Positions 24,121-35,220 of a DNA stretch of 64,000 nucleotides are shown one piece after another. The position numbers were made by a program, and so were the translations under genes. Source of the DNA: Piper betle (lineage: Eukaryota; Streptophyta; Magnoliopsida; Piperales; Piperaceae); NCBI GenBank assembly GCA_033002965.1, contig JAURVB010012405.1, positions 1 through 64,000 on the forward strand. The letters are read 5' to 3'. The notes under the pieces are model-generated. The model worked only from the letters and a program-made list of their open reading frames with translations, did not search any database and had not been told where the DNA came from. How positions within the stretch are numbered: the first letter of the stretch is position 1; every line of letters starts with the position of its first letter.

Positions 24121-26970
24121 TGTAACACCCCGTTTCGGCTGACTCATGAACCGACCCAAAAATGTCACCGGCGACCGAACCGTTTGCTAATCTACTAGAT
24201 TCGGTTAAGCCAACCCGGATTTGCCCTCGACGTCTCAAGATGGAGATGCAAACATGGAGTGCATTGATGGGATGCGTGGGTTCTAACGTAGTCCTAAATG
24301 CATGCTATGATGTGCAAGCAAAACAAAACCATGCAACAAGCAAGAAATTTAAATAAAAATTCATTAATTTTTTTACAGAAAAATGGACAGAATCTCCCCT
24401 AAAAGTGCAATAGGGGCCATCCTGTCCACAACAAGGGTATATAAATATTTTATCAAAATACAATAAAACATAACAATCTACCGTGGCATTCATCATTATC
24501 TCATTTGTTTTCATCTGAGCCGAGTCTGAACTCCAAGGCTCCCTACTCATTCACAATTATCCGCTCATCTCATAAGAAGCAATTTATCAAGACAAAAACA
24601 TTCTAATTATCATTCACACAGCATTAACACACCATCATTATACATTACACGCGGTAGGTACATGTGTGTGCAGTTCCGTGCTGCTCCTCCGCAGTCCCGA
24701 TAGCTTTCATCCCTCGCATTTCTCACCTACATATATATAGAAAAACCGTCAGTAACAAGTGTTACCAGCCTAGAAAATAACTAATATCAATCTAGCATAG
24801 GAGAGCAAAATCTCCTGTTGAATCAAAACCATATACTTGCTCAAGAACTCTCATTAGGGCATATATGGGAGCCGTCGCCCTCGGGTCGACAGCTTCCCCC
24901 ATTCGTTCTCATTCCCATACCTTGGTCATTTCTCTATCGCTTCTCGCATCAAATCTCATTCCTTTCCGCCCTCTATACCTTCCATATTACTTCTGGCCTA
25001 GAGCACAAAGGCTGATCACTCTTAGGCAGTCGCCTTTAGTACCCTTTGAACCACAAGTCTAGACATGAGCTACATTGTAGTATCCGTAAATCTCCACACT
25101 TCTACGGGTTTGAGGAACTCAAAGGTGGAGTTGTCCGGATCCTTCGAGAACGAAGTGGGTTCTTCCTAGCTCCAGAGCCTGCTCTTCCGTGCACCCACCT
25201 TATCTGAAGGCGTGGCCGTCAGTAACCCTCATTCCATCTCTCACCGAAAATGCAAAAACTATACATATATAGGCCTGGGTTGGGATTTATACAATAGACC
25301 CGAAGGCATTGTGAGCTGGATCTGAAGTTCAAAAACAAACTCGAGGGATCTCATCCTCGAGGGCTATTAATCCGAAAAACTGTTGGCTAAATGGCCCGAG
25401 TTAAGTGGGATCTGATAAAATGCCACTTAACACGTCCTACATGTAATAAATCAAATACACAGTAGAATAACGTAAAACAGAGAACGAGTCCTAAACGGAC
25501 CTGGTAGAAGCTCCAAGCGTGTCCTCGTGCCTAGGCGGCGAGCTCCTACTCCGTACCTACACATCGAAACTAAATACTAACACCCACTCATGATGCAGTC
25601 ATACATCCTATATCACACATACATCCATCACGCATCAATCAACACACATCAACCTATATCAATTCTAGCAAGTCTACTTAGGCTAGTTTGCATTAGATCA
25701 TGATCATTACCTAGTTACCCTAATTAGTTTCTTAGCCTCTATTTTTAACACCACTCAATCAAACAAATTTCATATTTTATCCTTAATCAATTCTACATTT
25801 ATATATATAATTATAACACGCAATTCACCAATCCTAGCATGCAATTCTAATAATCAATACTTTTAAATAATTAAGTTAAAATAAATTATACCTCGCGGGA
25901 TTCGTGGCTCGAATTCGGCACCCTATGGCGTCCGAAGTTTGATAGGGTTCGATCGGAGGGATTCGGTGGAAGATCAGGTGATTTTCGACGAATTTCGATG
26001 AATCCGATTTTTCGGCGACTTCGGCGGTTTTCCGGCGACTGTCCTGACGGTTTTCCGGCGACTGTTCCGGCGGGGCAATCAGGGGTAAGGGTTAGCACCG
26101 GCTCGGCGAGCTCGTCCCAATGGTGGTGACGGCAAGGACGACCGTGGCGGCGATGACTGCCGGCGGTGGCGTCGAGTTCGGTCGGGGCGGTTGGTCGCTC
26201 CGATCAGGCCCACGGCCGGCTTCGACGGCGGCGCTAGGTAAGGGGGAAATGTCAGGGAGGTCAAGGGGGTGGTCGTCGGGGTCACGGTGGTGGCGGCGCG
26301 GCCCGGACGGCGGCGAATCGACAAGGGGAGCGTCGCGGCTTGTGGGGCGATTCCGGCATCGTGGCGGCGAGACGGTGGCCGGGGTGGGTCGTGGCGGCAC
26401 GGCGGGGCGAGGCGGCGTTGATCGGCGACAGTGTGGCGTCGGCATGCAGTGACAACCACAGTGGGCGGCGAGGGTTTTGGGAGGGGGAAGTGTCGGGGAA
26501 AGGAGAAAAACACTCTCAGTGGCAAACTTCGTAAATAAGTATTGACTCGATTCCTACTCGAGTCAAAATAATAACTAGTTCGTAATAAATTCTAAAAAAA
26601 TCTAGAAAAATATGGAAAAATCCCATAAAATAAAACAAACACAACAACATCCAAATGACATGCTCTATAACTAATAACCCACCCGAATATGATCCAACGC
26701 GTCCTAATGCGTTATTCGGCCTAAAACTATTTCTACGATCAAACATATAAAAAGAAAAATATTGCATACTTTCATATATTCTGATAACTCATTTCTCACC
26801 ATCTTTTCGACGTTATCATCATATATTCAGGTACACCTGACTCTCATCGCTCATAACTCATGGCTGGCCTCGACTCAGCACGTGGTTCATGAAACTGACT
26901 CGACTTGAACCAACGGTTGAACCGACTGGTTCGGTAACGTAAAACTCTGACTCGAGTCAAGGGTTTTACA
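24121..26970 (-). mobile_element. Inner family-2 solo LTR, reverse (2850 bp)
   Basis: Complete LTR with plus-strand ends TGTAACACCC and GGGTTTTACA and a perfect five-base target duplication CTCCG (24116-24120 and 26971-26975). It carries the hairpin (24748-24768), a TATA-like element (25281-25300, minus), an ACTTCGGACGCC-type segment and a strongly GC-rich block (about 25890-26470) that is open in several frames on both strands. It is the best reference copy of family 2 in the window. Confidence 0.9.
25890..26470. other. GC-rich, CpG-rich block in a family-2 LTR
   Basis: About 580 bases rich in GGCGGCGG, TTTTCCGGCGAC and similar words inside an otherwise AT-rich LTR. Frames of 100-148 codons open on both strands (for example 26079-26525 minus and 26120-26452 plus), all rich in Pro, Arg, Ser and Ala. 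A diverged block sits at the same place in the copy at 53330-53960. Low stop density follows from composition, and no domain is recognisable. In element orientation it lies upstream of the TATA box, so it would be part of U3. Confidence 0.7.
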
Positions 26971-28260
26971 CTCCGTCTAGGCTGGCTTATCCTGTTCATG
27001 ATCATCACATACATACATTATAAAATCACGTCAGTAATCAGTGTTACTGGTCCAAAACATAACTAATATCAAACTAGCTATGAGAGCAAACTCTCATATG
27101 AAAGAAAACATTTTTCTATATTTATCATGGACTCTCTGAAGGGCATTTACTGAACTGAAATCATCTCTAATTGAACTGATCTACTGATGTTGATGCCTCT
27201 CTCAGCATTTTCTTATTTCACTTTCTTGTCCCTTCGGACTACTATTATATCCTAAGCCCTTTTTCTTACCTCCATATGCACTCGCGTACCACGATTGTTG
27301 GTATTTCTGGCTTCGACTGGCACATGCCCACTCTCATAACATGGTTGTCTATATTTCCGGCTTCAACTAGCACATGGCTGCTCGTATAGCATGGTTGTTG
27401 GTATTCCCGGCTTTGATTGGCACATGCCTGCTTGTTGAGCATGGTTGTCAATATTCCCGACTTTTGACTGGCACTTGTTGCTAGCATAACATGGTTGTCA
27501 GTATTTTTCAGCTTCAACTGGCACATGCCACTCACACACATGGTTGTCGATATTCCTGGCTTCAATTGGCACATGCCCGCTCGCATAGTCGGTTGTCGAA
27601 AAATGCAAAAACTACATAAATATAGGTCTTGGTTGGGATTTATATAATAGGGCTGAAGGTAACTTGTGGTGGATCTTGTTTTCGAAAATATACTTGAGGG
27701 ATCTAATCCTCAAGGGTTATTAATCCAAAATATTATTCGATTAAACGGCCCGAGCTAAGTGGGTTCATATAAAACACCACTGAACTCATCCTACAATCTG
27801 TAAAAATTTAATCATGATAGAATAGAACAATAAATCAGGGTCGAGTCCTAAACGGACCGGGTAGAAGCTCTTAGAGTGTCTTAGCCCCTAGGCGGTGAGC
27901 TCCTACTATGTACCTAATCATCAGCCATGTAGCGACGGTGACAAGGTTGTGGCCGGCTCGAGTAAGGATCGTGGGGAAAAGAGAAGTAAGAAATAGAAGA
28001 AGAAAGTTGGGTGAGAAGGATGGTAGTGGTTGGATGGTGACAGTGTCAGAAGTATGGAATAAATAGATGTCAAGGGGGAAGAAAATGAGTGGTCGATGAG
28101 GAAAACAAATGGTTAGTTGAGAAAAATGAATGGTTAGTGAGAAAAAATAATGGTTGGTGAGAAAAATGAATGGTCAATTGAGAAAAACGAATGGTCGTCT
28201 CGTAATTAAAACTTGACTTGACTGAAAATAACGGTCAAACCAACTGGTTCAGACTATAAA
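26971..28260 (-). repeat. Outer family-2 LTR, middle segment
   Basis: Continues the outer solo LTR after the CTCCG duplication. It contains the hairpin (27029-27050), a CTCTGAAGGGCA block, the 50-bp minisatellite, a TATA box and, from 27940, a segment with repeated AAAATGAATGGT-like words (28060-28200) not seen in the other family-2 copies. It ends at the ATAAA duplication made by element H. Confidence 0.75.
27291..27600. repeat. 49-50-bp minisatellite, 6 units
   Basis: Units begin at 27291, 27341, 27391, 27441, 27491 and 27540, with a last partial start at 27589. Each has an ATGGTTGTC-like start and a TGGCACATGCC-like core. Units differ by several bases, so the array is not recent. It lies only in the outer family-2 LTR; the inner copy has single-copy sequence there. 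The minus-strand frame with repeated MCQLKP words is a by-product. Confidence 0.9.
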
Positions 28261-30294
28261 TGTAACACCCATTTTTTTTGTTAGGGTTGTACCTGATTTT
28301 AGTTTTTCCCTATTCAGGTTAGTATATAGTCAGTTCGAGCGAGCTTGAGCTAGACGAAATTTTAGATTATGGATATGAGACGTAGATGGCCATATGAGCA
28401 TGTTATGAAGGTTGAGTATGCTAGACATGCATATGATAGTTTCAGATATGATACAGTAGAGCATGAGTTATCCATATATACACAAGGTATACATATGATT
28501 TTTATGAGTTAACCAGGATTTAAGGCCTAGATCTAAGTCGTTGCAGCATTTATTAACTGTTTGGGATTTAAAGGGTATTTCATTTGCATGCAACATATGA
28601 ATTTTGGATCACTTGATATTGCCCATATGGGCCCAGCTTGATCGAGTTCACTAGGAATTTTGGATCACTAATCTGTTTTTTCCCGTCGGGGTCATTGCAT
28701 TTTAGTCTCCATAGTGTACAGTCACCCTAGGAGTTACTCTAGCGAGATGACTCAAGCATGCATGGTCAGCCCAGGGAGACGATTCAAGCATGCATGGTCA
28801 GTCCATCAAGACGATTTGAGCATGTGTGGTCAGTAGCATACATATGATTCTAGCATATATGGCATGCTTTGTCAGATGATTTAAACATGTGTAGTTCCTC
28901 TATCCAGATTAGTAAGGAGCTAGTAACCTTTGTCAGCATTCAGAGATCTAGCTTCATGTTGGTACGTTTGGGCCGTGTGCTGCTAGCTTTCGAGGGAGAC
29001 CTACTAGTTTGTTTGCAAGATGGCATCTTTAGTTGAGTCCTCCAATTGTAGTTCATGTAAGAAATTTTGAGGATGAAGTTTTTATAAGGAAGAGAGGCTG
29101 TAAAACCCCTTTTTTTTGTTAGGGTTTTACCCAATTTTAGGTTTTCCCTGTTCGGGTTAGTTTCGAGTCCGTTCGAGGGAGCTGGAGCTAGACTAATTTT
29201 TAAATATGAATATTAGATCTAGATGGCCATATGAGCATGTTATGGAGGTTGAGTATACCAAACATGCATATGATAGTTTCAGATATGATACAATAGAGCA
29301 TGAGTTATCAGTGTATACACGAGGTATACATATGATTTTTATGAGTTAGCCAGGATTTTAGGCCTAGATCTAAGTCATTGCAGCGTTTAGTATCCATTTG
29401 GGATTTTCTGGGTATTTCATTTGTATGCAGCATAGGAATTTTGGATCACTTAATTGTGCCCCTGTGGGCCCAACTTGATTGAGTTCAGAGTTTGAGGCTC
29501 AATTAACGTTCTTGCCTCGATTCCCACCTATAGAGTCATTTTTATAACTCAAGTCAGTTTTAACTTTTGATAGACTCGATTTGAGCTTTCCGTCCATATG
29601 TATATTGCTTATACCTATAGCCCACTAGGCTACTGGGTTGTCAGATGCTCAGCTCGTGCCATGTGGCAAAATCTGAGGTGTCCACTCAACCCTAGCTTCC
29701 CATATAGATTTTGAGGTGTTCTCCCATTTTCAGTGTTTTCCACCTTTACCGCCGCCGCCACCACTTTGGCTCGCCACCGGTGAGACTGCAACACTCCTTT
29801 GGCCACCCATTCAATATGGTCGTGATCGTCTTGCGGCCGGCTTTCCATTTGTACCACTCATGACCACTGACGCCGCCGCAACTGTCATCGGCGACTGAGT
29901 TTTTTATCACTGTTCATCATTGCCGCAATAGTTGTCATTTGTTGTTCCCATTTGCCAAATTGTATTAGTTATTTTTCAAACCAATAGCATTTGTTGTTGA
30001 CAATTTTCATATAATATATGTAGGTCATGCATATCCTAAGTCGACTTTGGTGGGAGGACAAATAAACGCTATACACACTTGAGCTCAACACAATATTTAC
30101 TTTCTTGCATTTATTTATATTTGATGTGTTTTGATGCTTATTCAACAATGTCTTCCATTCTCATTACACCAAGATGTTTATTTTGATCTATTTTATCGAT
30201 TGAGTCTTACTAACCAACAATATTAAATATGATTCAACTCGATCATAACATTTCTGATCTGATTCTTAGGTGAACCAGAAATAAGGGTGTTACA
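28261..30294 (+). mobile_element. Element H: internally deleted family-1 element
   Basis: It has a perfect target duplication ATAAA (28256-28260 and 30295-30299). It starts with a family-1 LTR beginning TGTAACACCC that stops near 28650, followed by the last ~430 bases of the LARD interior (about 28672-29098, matching A 7595-8012), a purine tract and a 3' LTR (29099-30294). The deletion from the 5' LTR into the interior removed the primer site and most of the element. Because the duplication is intact, the deletion happened after insertion or the element inserted in deleted form. Confidence 0.85.
29099..30294 (+). repeat. Element H 3' LTR with internal deletion (1196 bp)
   Basis: Starts TGTAAAACCCC and ends GGGTGTTACA. 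Near 29937 it jumps from the C-rich segment straight to the block just before the hairpin, losing about 1.8 kb including the AT-rich block and the TATA box. The hairpin itself (about 29982-30000) is decayed. The frames at 29630-29898 cover the C-rich segment only. Confidence 0.8.
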
Positions 30295-30326
30295 ATAAAA
30301 CCCTGATTCGATTCACAAGTTTTACA

Positions 30327-30586
30327 GTGGGGGTGACTAGAATGGAGGAGTTGACTAGGGGAGCGAGTGGGGGAGAGGGAAGAGGGGAGAGGGCGATGGG
30401 GGGAAGAGGGAAGACAAGGGGGAAGAGGGAGATCAGCAGGCTAGTGGGGAGATTTGGTTGACGGAGGCAGGGTAAGGGGAAGGGAGGATTTGTTGTTCTT
30501 GTTGTTGTTGTGGATTTTTTTTCGTGCAAATTTCATACTTTTGAATTGGCTTGAGATTTTAGAGGTATGATGTCTCACATATTTCC
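30327..30586. other. G-rich flank, continued, between the family-2 LTR and element D
   Basis: Starts with the right GTGGG duplication and continues the purine-rich tract of 23452-23583 for about 170 bases. It then gives way to (GTT)n and AT-rich sequence, and ends with TTTCC (30582-30586), the left target duplication of element D. The minus-strand frame 30290-30529 (Pro/Leu-rich) is the complement of the G-rich tract and starts inside the LTR, so I do not call a gene. Confidence 0.65.
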
Positions 30587-33481
30587 TTTAACTATCTGCC
30601 CGTTTTGATTCATAGGCCAAGTGTTACAACATAAAATTAAGTACCCCAAAAATTAAGTTGCTCTTTATTTATTGCCATAAATAGATCCAAAAGCAAAGTA
30701 TTAGTTAAGGTTTAAATTCTAAGTCATGTCATGAAATAAAATATTAGATAACCAAAGCTCGGAATCAACTAAGGTCCAAGAAACGAACTAAAATCCCGTT
30801 GCCATGCAAGTAGACCTTAAATCTAGTAACAACTTAAGTAAGAAAAATTAAGAGTGTAATAATAAAGTCATTTAGCTATCCCGACTCTAACCCATCCATC
30901 CATGTTCACACCTACGGAGACAATTTCACGTTAGTGATAAAAACGCTATGCTATATACAAGAAAAAAGTTAATATATTCCACACCAACAGTAATCAAGTC
31001 TTTTAGTAATTATGAGCCTATGTTGAGCTCTAATTATGCAAGGTGGGTGGTCACCCTCCATCCAACTACAATTCTATGCCACACGCTACGTGGCCCATGA
31101 TTTATAGTTACTGATATTTGTTGTTGCCTCACCCTCTTGGTATCATAAGTGTAAAATGAACTGTATTCCACTATTGCTCCTTATCACCCCGCATGGCGGC
31201 ATGTATTTCATCTTTTAAGAATTTTAAGGGTGTGGTTTTGTGTCAAACTGAGTCAATTTTTTACTCTAGTTGTGCCAAATGCATGGTAGTCGAAAATGGG
31301 CTCGGGCTGACCAGGGATGCTAAATAGGAATATATAATATTTTAAGAAATTATACTGACATGTAACACACTAAACGTGCACAATGAAGATGACAGAAAAT
31401 CCTATTCTCAGAGTCACAAGAAAATTATACATTAAAACATGTAATTCTTTAGGTAAATGGCGGCATGATGATATGATGTAAGACAAGTAACAATATGAAA
31501 AGTTCAACCATAAAAATATATCAAACGATAAATAGTTAATTATTTAATCAATTACTAATCAGTGAAATTTATAAATAAATAAATTAATACTAGCTTTATT
31601 TACTTGTCATACCAAATCATTAATCAATACAAGTAAAAATATAATCATGCAAATAATTAGATGTACTCGTAAGTGAATCGATTATTTATTAACCTATAAA
31701 TGAATAATACATTTTTTATACTTTATAACCAACATAATTAGTACACAAATAAACTAATGATAATTCTATTAATAATTTAGTTGTTCTAACTGGAAGATTA
31801 CTGGTCATATTAAAACTCATATATCTCAATGATAACAATTAATTAAGTTAATCAATAGCCCAAATTACATAAATAAATTAATTTAATAGAATGCTTAAAT
31901 CAAATAATAATTGTTATCATATCAAATCATATAAATCTAGAATTGATCCTTAGGATTACATCAAGTGACTAACATGTTATTAATATTATTCTAATTAAAT
32001 TTTCATTTGACAAACCCTGTTTAGTTAAATCTTATTAACCCACGTTAATATATTTTGATATTTAAATTAAGGTAGTCGTACTTACGTGCACACAAGAATG
32101 ATATAAGCCTTATTATATCTTTTTTCCTTCAATTTTATTATATCAAATTTACTTATTAATCATTATTTATTTGTTATTTATACGAGAGTCTAACCCACAA
32201 ATATAACCTTCACCTGATACAATTTAAACACCTTTCTTTTATATATCTTCCTAAGACACAAATACTATATACATGCATATAGAACAATTTAATCATGCAT
32301 GAACTCAAATTCTACAACCACCCATCGTTCATTAAAAGCAGAGCACTGCTCATGAAGCATATATCATTATAATTAAATCGAAGACATCCTAGCACCAAGA
32401 AGGGAACTGCACAATTTTACTAATAATGGTACCCCTAGTCGTGTTTGATATGTAATTAATCCATTAAAATTATATACAACACTAATGCAAATCTTATAAA
32501 ACCAACACGATATGGCTCTCCTTGAACTGTTTCACCCACTTGTAACCACTCTTTCACATATCACCACAACAATTAATCATTAACAACACAAGACAAGGGG
32601 TTCATACAAACAATAACATATTATTAAAGACCCTGTAGTACGGTTCCAAGAGGTTATAACAGTAGTACTAAACCCTCATGATCTTAAACATAACATACCA
32701 ACCCTTTATAAGATCATATAATCTCACCCCAAGAATTGGTTAAAATCTGGTTGCAACTAGCAGGTATTATCATGAAAATGCTAAGCACAGACATGCACAT
32801 CGAAAGAAGAAAAGAAGAGCATAGCCAAGCAGCAAGCAATGCAAGGTAATGAGCATCCTCCATCGACCATGTTATGAAAGGTTTCCATGCACGTATGATA
32901 AAGAATTAAACACACTAACCAACATAAATAAGAAGGGGGTGTACCACGGAGTAGGAAAAGAAGGAAGAGGGTGTATGTGAGAAGATGTAGCCTACTCCCT
33001 TTCTCACGTTTCTCATATAGTGACTAGGGATGAAGTTAGAGATAAAAGCCCAATCCCACCAAAATGTCCATGCAATGACCCATCTCCCAAAATCATCTAC
33101 CAACTCTAACAAATCCGATGGCTATCTCACCTTAATCTCATCAAGTACATCCCCAAAATCCATAATAGTGATACGAAAAACTACCCAACAAGCCAATACT
33201 TATTCTAAACTCTAGGCCGTTCCTCAAAAATTTTCACTTCATGTCACGTCATCACGAGTCTTCCCTTAAAATATAACAACCTAGCCCATGGGTCTAGTGC
33301 ATGGTTGGGAAGTTCCAACCTGATAAATTATAAATTTACTCCTAAAATCTAAAATCGTGATTTTATAATCTTTCTCCCTTAAGATTTTTATCCCCCACCT
33401 CTCCATGGTTCAATCGAGTGAATTATTTTGACCAGCCCCACTTAAACCAAACCAAACTTCCTCAAAACCTTCGGTTTTACG
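30587..33481 (-). repeat. Element D 3' LTR (2895 bp)
   Basis: Plus-strand ends are TTTAACTATC (from TGTAACA) and GGTTTTACG (from GGTTTTACA). It is AT-rich and aligns with 41801-44528 from end to end, for example GTATTAGTTAAGGTTTAAAT at about 30699 and 41918. Short frames (such as 32915-33112) are not conserved as proteins. No TATA box was identified with confidence. Confidence 0.75.
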
Positions 33482-34286
33482 ATCTCTCCAACTTAAGAAT
33501 TTTCATCCCCAAAAATCCACTAGGGTTGTAAGGAGAAAACAAATAAAACATCTCACATTCTTATTTAACTATCATTTGACATTACTTACATGATATGTTG
33601 CTATGCTTGCAGCCAACACAATAGAAGTTGGTTTAAATAGTCTTAGATTTTTTTTTTTGTGCAGGTTCCTTTAGCACATTTTGATTTGATTTTTTTCATA
33701 GTAATATATGTGGCTTTCCCTCCAGAGGCAATTTGTAAGTCATAAATTGTTCATGATGTAAGTAAAGCCACATATTGTAATATATGATAGTCTTTCAATT
33801 TTATTTTATGATACTTCATCATAGAAATCATTTTGATCTATTATTTCACTATTTCTTATATTGTAAATCCAACTTGTCCTAGGATGTTCCAATGTTGGAT
33901 CCTTTGTTCTATGTGAGTAGTCATCTTGGCCCAAAAGTTCATTGCTCTCCATGCTTCTCATATACTCGTACATTTTATACAATAGACTACAATTCCTAGG
34001 TATATTATTTTTCAATTGAAGCATCGTCACTCATATGCATAACTAAAGCAGGGTACACGGTCCCATGACACTATCATCTAGATCGTATAGGTGTCTCATA
34101 CCACTCATACTACCTAGATGACACCTCTGATTGTAAATGCACCCCCATATACTCTCATTGGTTAAGTGTCACGTGCGCCTAACTAGCTATATAATAATAC
34201 ACTGTCTCATTGTGCCTTAATTTTAAAATAATACACCTTAGAATGTCCTCAATCCAAAAGGAACTTTTGATTACACTAGATGTTTA
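33482..34286 (-). mobile_element. Element D interior, 3' part
   Basis: Begins at the purine tract (minus strand GTTGGAGAGAT beside the LTR, 33482-33492) and runs to the GTTTA target duplication (34282-34286) of the inserted family-1 LTR. Non-coding as far as I can see. The frame 33806-34030 (minus) shows no known domain and is not credible as gag. Confidence 0.6.
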
Positions 34287-34632
34287 TATAACACCCCAAT
34301 TTTCAATTCACCTAAGAATCGAATAAAAAATATTACGATTGAGTCAAGTCATGCCTAAAGTTGTTGGTCAATAAGTCTCGATCGATAAACTTGATCGAAA
34401 CAACCTGCTTGGTGTCATAAAAATGGAAGAGATTGTTAAATATGCGTCAAAATATATCAAATATAAATAAAAGTTAAAAAGAAAATAGCTGCGCTGAGCT
34501 TAAGTGCATAGCATTTTTCTGTCCTCCCACTAAAGTTGACTCAAGATTGGAACACCTACATATATAATATAAAAAAAGTCAGTAACAAGTGTTATTGGTT
34601 CAAAAAATCACTAGTATAAACTCGTAAATGAG

Positions 34633-35220
34633 TAGGGCTACGAAACGAGTAAGCGAGCTAAGCTCAACTTGTGTTCGAATAGTTCGAAATTCGTTCAAAC
34701 TCGGCTAGAGATCAAACAAGTTTTGAACAAGCATGCTCGAGAGCTCAACTCGAATATTTTTTATATTATTCGAGTTCAAATACACGTAAACTATTTAATT
34801 TTGACGAGCTCAAACCTAGCTTGTTCGTGAGCTCGAAACTAGACCTTTGACGAGCTCAAACCTAGCTTGCTCATGAGCTCGAAACTAGCTCGATTATAAA
34901 GTGGAAAGTAACTCACTTAAAAAATGCGGTCAACATGGATTGAACCCAAAACCTTCTGGTCTTCGACTTGAATACCTCCCTATCTAAGCTATCTCACTAC
35001 TTTGTTATTATATTGTATATAAAGACTATATTATTATATTATTTTATTGAGTCGAGTTTGAGTTATAACCGAGCTGAGTTGAGTCGAACACTACCTTAAT
35101 CAAACTTTGCTCGAAGGATTCAAGTTTGAGCTTGAGCATTTAAATGTCAAGTTTCGAGTCGAGCCGAACTAAGCAAAACACCAAATGCTCATGAGCTGGT
35201 TCGCTCAATTAGCAGCCCTA
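34633..35220 (+). mobile_element. hAT-type MITE (588 bp)
   Basis: Terminal inverted repeats TAGGGCTAC and GCAGCCCTA (complement TAGGGCTGC) bound a segment full of subterminal GAGCTCGAA, CGAGCTCAAAC and AGCTTGCTC words in both orientations. This TIR and the GAGCTCG-rich body are typical of a common plant hAT MITE type. Flanks TAAATGAG (34625-34632) and CAAATAAA (35221-35228) agree at 5 of 8 bases, fitting an aged eight-base hAT duplication; removing the element rejoins LTR sequence. Orientation is arbitrary and no transposase is encoded. Confidence 0.75.
34926..35003 (-). other. tRNA-like segment inside the MITE
   Basis: The minus strand reads TAGCTTAGATAGG (34979-34991), resembling a Pol III A box, then 32 bases, then GGTTCAATCC (34937-34946), resembling a B box. 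The CCAGAAGGTTTTGGGTTCAA segment between resembles a tRNA anticodon-arm to T-arm stretch. The acceptor and anticodon stems do not pair cleanly, so this is not a functional tRNA gene. It may be a tRNA or SINE-head fragment captured by the MITE. Confidence 0.4.

Larger units (their letters stand above)
23584..30326 (-). mobile_element. Outer family-2 solo LTR, reverse, with two nested insertions
   Basis: Plus-strand ends are TGTAACACCCC at 23584 and AGTTTTACA ending at 30326, flanked by GTGGG on both sides (23579-23583 and 30327-30331). Without its two insertions the LTR is only about 1.85 kb, so it has internal deletions compared with the 2.85-kb copy at 24121. Own segments: 23584-24120, 26971-28260 and 30295-30326. 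It keeps the hairpin (27029-27050), a TATA box (27636-27648, minus strand) and a unique 50-bp minisatellite. No interior or second LTR is found, so it is a solo LTR. Confidence 0.85.

Noticed and set aside
26079..26525. 148-codon Pro/Arg-rich protein (minus)
   Set aside because: Lies in the GC-rich block of an LTR, overlaps frames on the other strand and is not conserved as protein in the copy at 53330-53960.
27266..27586. 106-codon minus-strand frame with MCQLKP repeats
   Set aside because: Generated by the 50-bp minisatellite.
30290..30529. Pro/Leu-rich minus-strand protein
   Set aside because: It is the complement of the G-rich tract and begins inside the adjacent LTR; the tract contains stops when rejoined across the insertion.
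30570..30599. Similarity between the left edge of element D and its interior at 33558-33587 (21 of 30 bases by eye)
   Set aside because: It might have meant a different boundary, but the LTR-to-LTR alignment, primer site and TTTCC/TTTCG flanks support 30587; probably chance in AT-rich sequence.
34926..35003. Functional tRNA gene
   Set aside because: Box-like motifs are present but acceptor and anticodon stems do not fold cleanly; described as tRNA-like only.
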